From Antarcticibacterium flavum (GTDB taxonomy: Bacteria; Bacteroidota; Bacteroidia; Flavobacteriales; Flavobacteriaceae), in the NCBI RefSeq assembly GCF_006159205.1, contig NZ_CP040812.1, positions 3,162,001-3,226,000 of the forward strand: a DNA stretch of 64,000 nt, read 5' to 3'. The translations under genes and the position numbers were made by a program. Below the pieces are notes generated by a model. It was not told the origin of the DNA and did no database searches. It saw only the letters and a list, made by a program, of their open reading frames with translations. Below are positions 62,762-64,000 of this stretch, in pieces (within the stretch, counting starts at the first letter, position 1; each line of letters begins with the position of its first letter).

Positions 62762-63549
62762 TAGACTTGATTTAGATCGTTAATGAATTCTTTAGCATAA
62801 AAGCCGGGATCATTGGTCCTCATAAAATTCTCTCCAATTAGAAATCCGCGGTAACCATATTGCTTTAGATCTTTTATGACCTCTACACCACCTATCCCAC
62901 TTTCAGATACTTTCACAAATTCACCCGGGATGTGTTGGGAGAGTTCCTTGCTTATATCTGTGCTTACTTCAAATGTTTTTAGATTCCTGTTATTTACACC
63001 CAACATATCTACATTGGGTACCAGGGAGCATTCGAGCTCTTCCCTATCGTGCACTTCGAGGAGAACCTCCAGGCCAAGGCTTTTAGCCAGTCCGGCATAC
63101 TCCTTTAATTCTTTCCCGGTGAGTATGGCCGCGATGAGCAAAATCACATCGGCTCCATAGGCTTTGGCCTCCACGATCTGGTATGGGTCGATAATGAATT
63201 CTTTCCGCAGCAATGGCATAGAAGTGGCTGCCCTTGCGAGAAGTAGATCATCCAGTGAGCCTCCAAAATATTTGGCATCGGTTAATACCGACATACCACA
63301 AGCGCCGGCCTGCTCGTAACCTGAAGCCACATCCTGCACATTGAGAGACTGGTTAATAACCTCTTTTGAAGGAGACCGTCTTTTATGCTCTGCAATGATC
63401 CCGGATGTACTGGCTTTAAGTGCAGAGGCCAAAGATGCCGTCTTCCTTTCAAATAAGGGATATTTCTCCAGGCTGGTTACAGGCATAAGTTGCTGTTTAA
63501 GCTGTACTTCCTTAAGCTTATCGGCTACTATTTTATCTAAAATGTTCAT
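62761..63549 (-). CDS. trpC: Indole-3-glycerol phosphate synthase
   Basis: Closes the pyrrole ring of indole-glycerol phosphate. The catalytic Lys/Glu pattern is seen in IIAEHKRRSPSKEVIN; LRKEFIIDPYQIVEAKAYGADVILLI and LGVNNRNLKTFEV and VSESGI complete the TIM barrel. 262 residues is the normal single-function length. It is separate from trpF, unlike the E. coli fusion. It follows trpD by 25 bases. Confidence 0.96.
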   Translation of the reverse strand: MNILDKIVADKLKEVQLKQQLMPVTSLEKYPLFERKTASLASALKASTSGIIAEHKRRSPSKEVINQSLNVQDVASGYEQAGACGMSVLTDAKYFGGSLDDLLLARAATSMPLLRKEFIIDPYQIVEAKAYGADVILLIAAILTGKELKEYAGLAKSLGLEVLLEVHDREELECSLVPNVDMLGVNNRNLKTFEVSTDISKELSQHIPGEFVKVSESGIGGVEVIKDLKQYGYRGFLIGENFMRTNDPGFYAKEFINDLNQV

Positions 63550-63574
63550 ACATTAAATCTTAATTATGAGGAGT

Positions 63575-64000
63575 TCATTTTTTACTCAACCCTTGCAATA
63601 TTCTTAAGCTTTGAAGCGCTTTGCCAGATCGCAGCACTTCCTGGGCTGTCTCAAAGCCTTCCCTGGGAGAGCAGGACGTGGCGGTGGCAATTGCCATTCC
63701 TGCATTGGCGCAAACCACATTATTTTGTGCCCTGGTTCCCTTGCCATTCAAAATATTTAGAAAAATTTCAGCTGAGTTCTCAACTGAATTTCCACCGCTA
63801 ATTTCAGAGGCATTCAATTCTTCTACTCCAAAATCGGCCGCTTCCAAAATTCCTTCAGCATTATTAGAAATAGTTTTGGTAGGACCGGTAAGGGAGATCT
63901 CATCATATCCATCCAACCCATGTAAAATGGTGAATTTTTTGTTCGTGTTTTGATAAAGATAGCCATACATCCTGGCAAGTTCCAGGCTAAATACGCCCAC
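63575..64000 (-). CDS. trpD: Anthranilate phosphoribosyltransferase, C-terminal part
   Basis: Only the C-terminal 141 residues are in the window; the gene continues beyond base 64000. The visible part has the signature of the second domain: ILHGLDGYDEISLTGPT, the following AEDFG-like AADFGVEE and the C-terminal NNVVCANAGMAIATA. The enzyme transfers ribose phosphate from PRPP to anthranilate. It is upstream of trpC in the operon. The genes for anthranilate synthase (trpE, trpG) should lie beyond the window edge, but this cannot be seen. Confidence 0.93.
   Translation of the reverse strand: MGVFSLELARMYGYLYQNTNKKFTILHGLDGYDEISLTGPTKTISNNAEGILEAADFGVEELNASEISGGNSVENSAEIFLNILNGKGTRAQNNVVCANAGMAIATATSCSPREGFETAQEVLRSGKALQSLRILQGLSKK

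Overview
The window looks like ordinary chromosome from a marine-type Flavobacteriaceae (Bacteroidota), near Gramella, Salegentibacter or Zunongwangia; the genus-level placement is an impression. The evidence is: AT-rich DNA; upstream boxes of the Bacteroidota promoter form TAnnTTTG in front of many genes and the tRNA; many short lipoproteins; a TonB-dependent receptor with a carboxypeptidase-regulatory-like domain; a DUF6702 / M1-peptidase neighbourhood; a one-chain pyruvate carboxylase; and the neighbourhoods ftsH-rsfS-birA and ddl-PASTA-rluD. No phage, insertion sequence, CRISPR array, integrase or transfer gene was seen. I could not support a large undescribed system.

Layout. 0.3-6.9 kb: two convergent L,D-transpeptidases, a ClpP paralogue with a small GNAT, two more GNATs around a lone tRNA-Gly(UCC), and a glutaminase / peptidase E pair. 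7.1-12.8 kb: three tandem paralogous secreted proteins with carboxypeptidase-regulatory-like domains, a DUF6702 protein, a secreted M1 metallopeptidase and TatA. 13-20.6 kb: O-methyltransferase, kynureninase, a beta-lactamase-fold serine hydrolase, a frameshifted lipoprotein gene, an SDR, a flavin reductase and kynurenine 3-monooxygenase. 20.6-26.6 kb: CPA1 antiporter, MsrA, lipoprotein, a Nif3/coiled-coil pair and LpxK. 26.7-33.8 kb: TPR hybrid histidine kinase, GAPDH, lipoyl synthase, an operon of small membrane protein, frameshifted GT2 glycosyltransferase and sigma factor, then a FAS1-domain lipoprotein. 34-39.5 kb: MurB, aminotransferase, DUF1573 protein, ValS. 39.5-45.2 kb: an operon rsfS-ftsH-LUD-cdsA-psd-ACBP divergent from birA. 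45.2-52.7 kb: SRPBCC-pyrE, divergent NUDIX, M14 peptidase, TonB-dependent receptor, CoaD, Ddl. 52.7-60 kb: PASTA protein, RluA-type pseudouridine synthase, YaaA, pyruvate carboxylase, a uracil-DNA-glycosylase-like protein and two tiny genes, one of which is ribosomal protein bTHX. 60-64 kb: the trp operon trpD(partial)-C-F-B-A.

How genes fit together. Cell-envelope functions dominate: L,D-transpeptidases, MurB, Ddl, LpxK, CdsA/Psd and the secreted peptidases. BirA is the ligase expected to biotinylate pyruvate carboxylase (Lys1115). Tryptophan is made by the trp operon, and its breakdown product kynurenine is processed by Kmo and KynU; the first catabolic step (tryptophan dioxygenase) is not in the window.

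Most useful observations: two probable single-base frameshifts, both at GGGG runs (near 16.33 kb and 32.14 kb), suggesting sequence error or slippage; a FAS1 domain interrupted by a repetitive Thr/Gly/Gln insert; a structured intergenic element after the pseudouridine synthase; a 7-bp divergent pyrE/NUDIX start region with the pyrE promoter box over the NUDIX start codon; the triplicated secreted proteins; and two very short genes at 59.7-60.0 kb.
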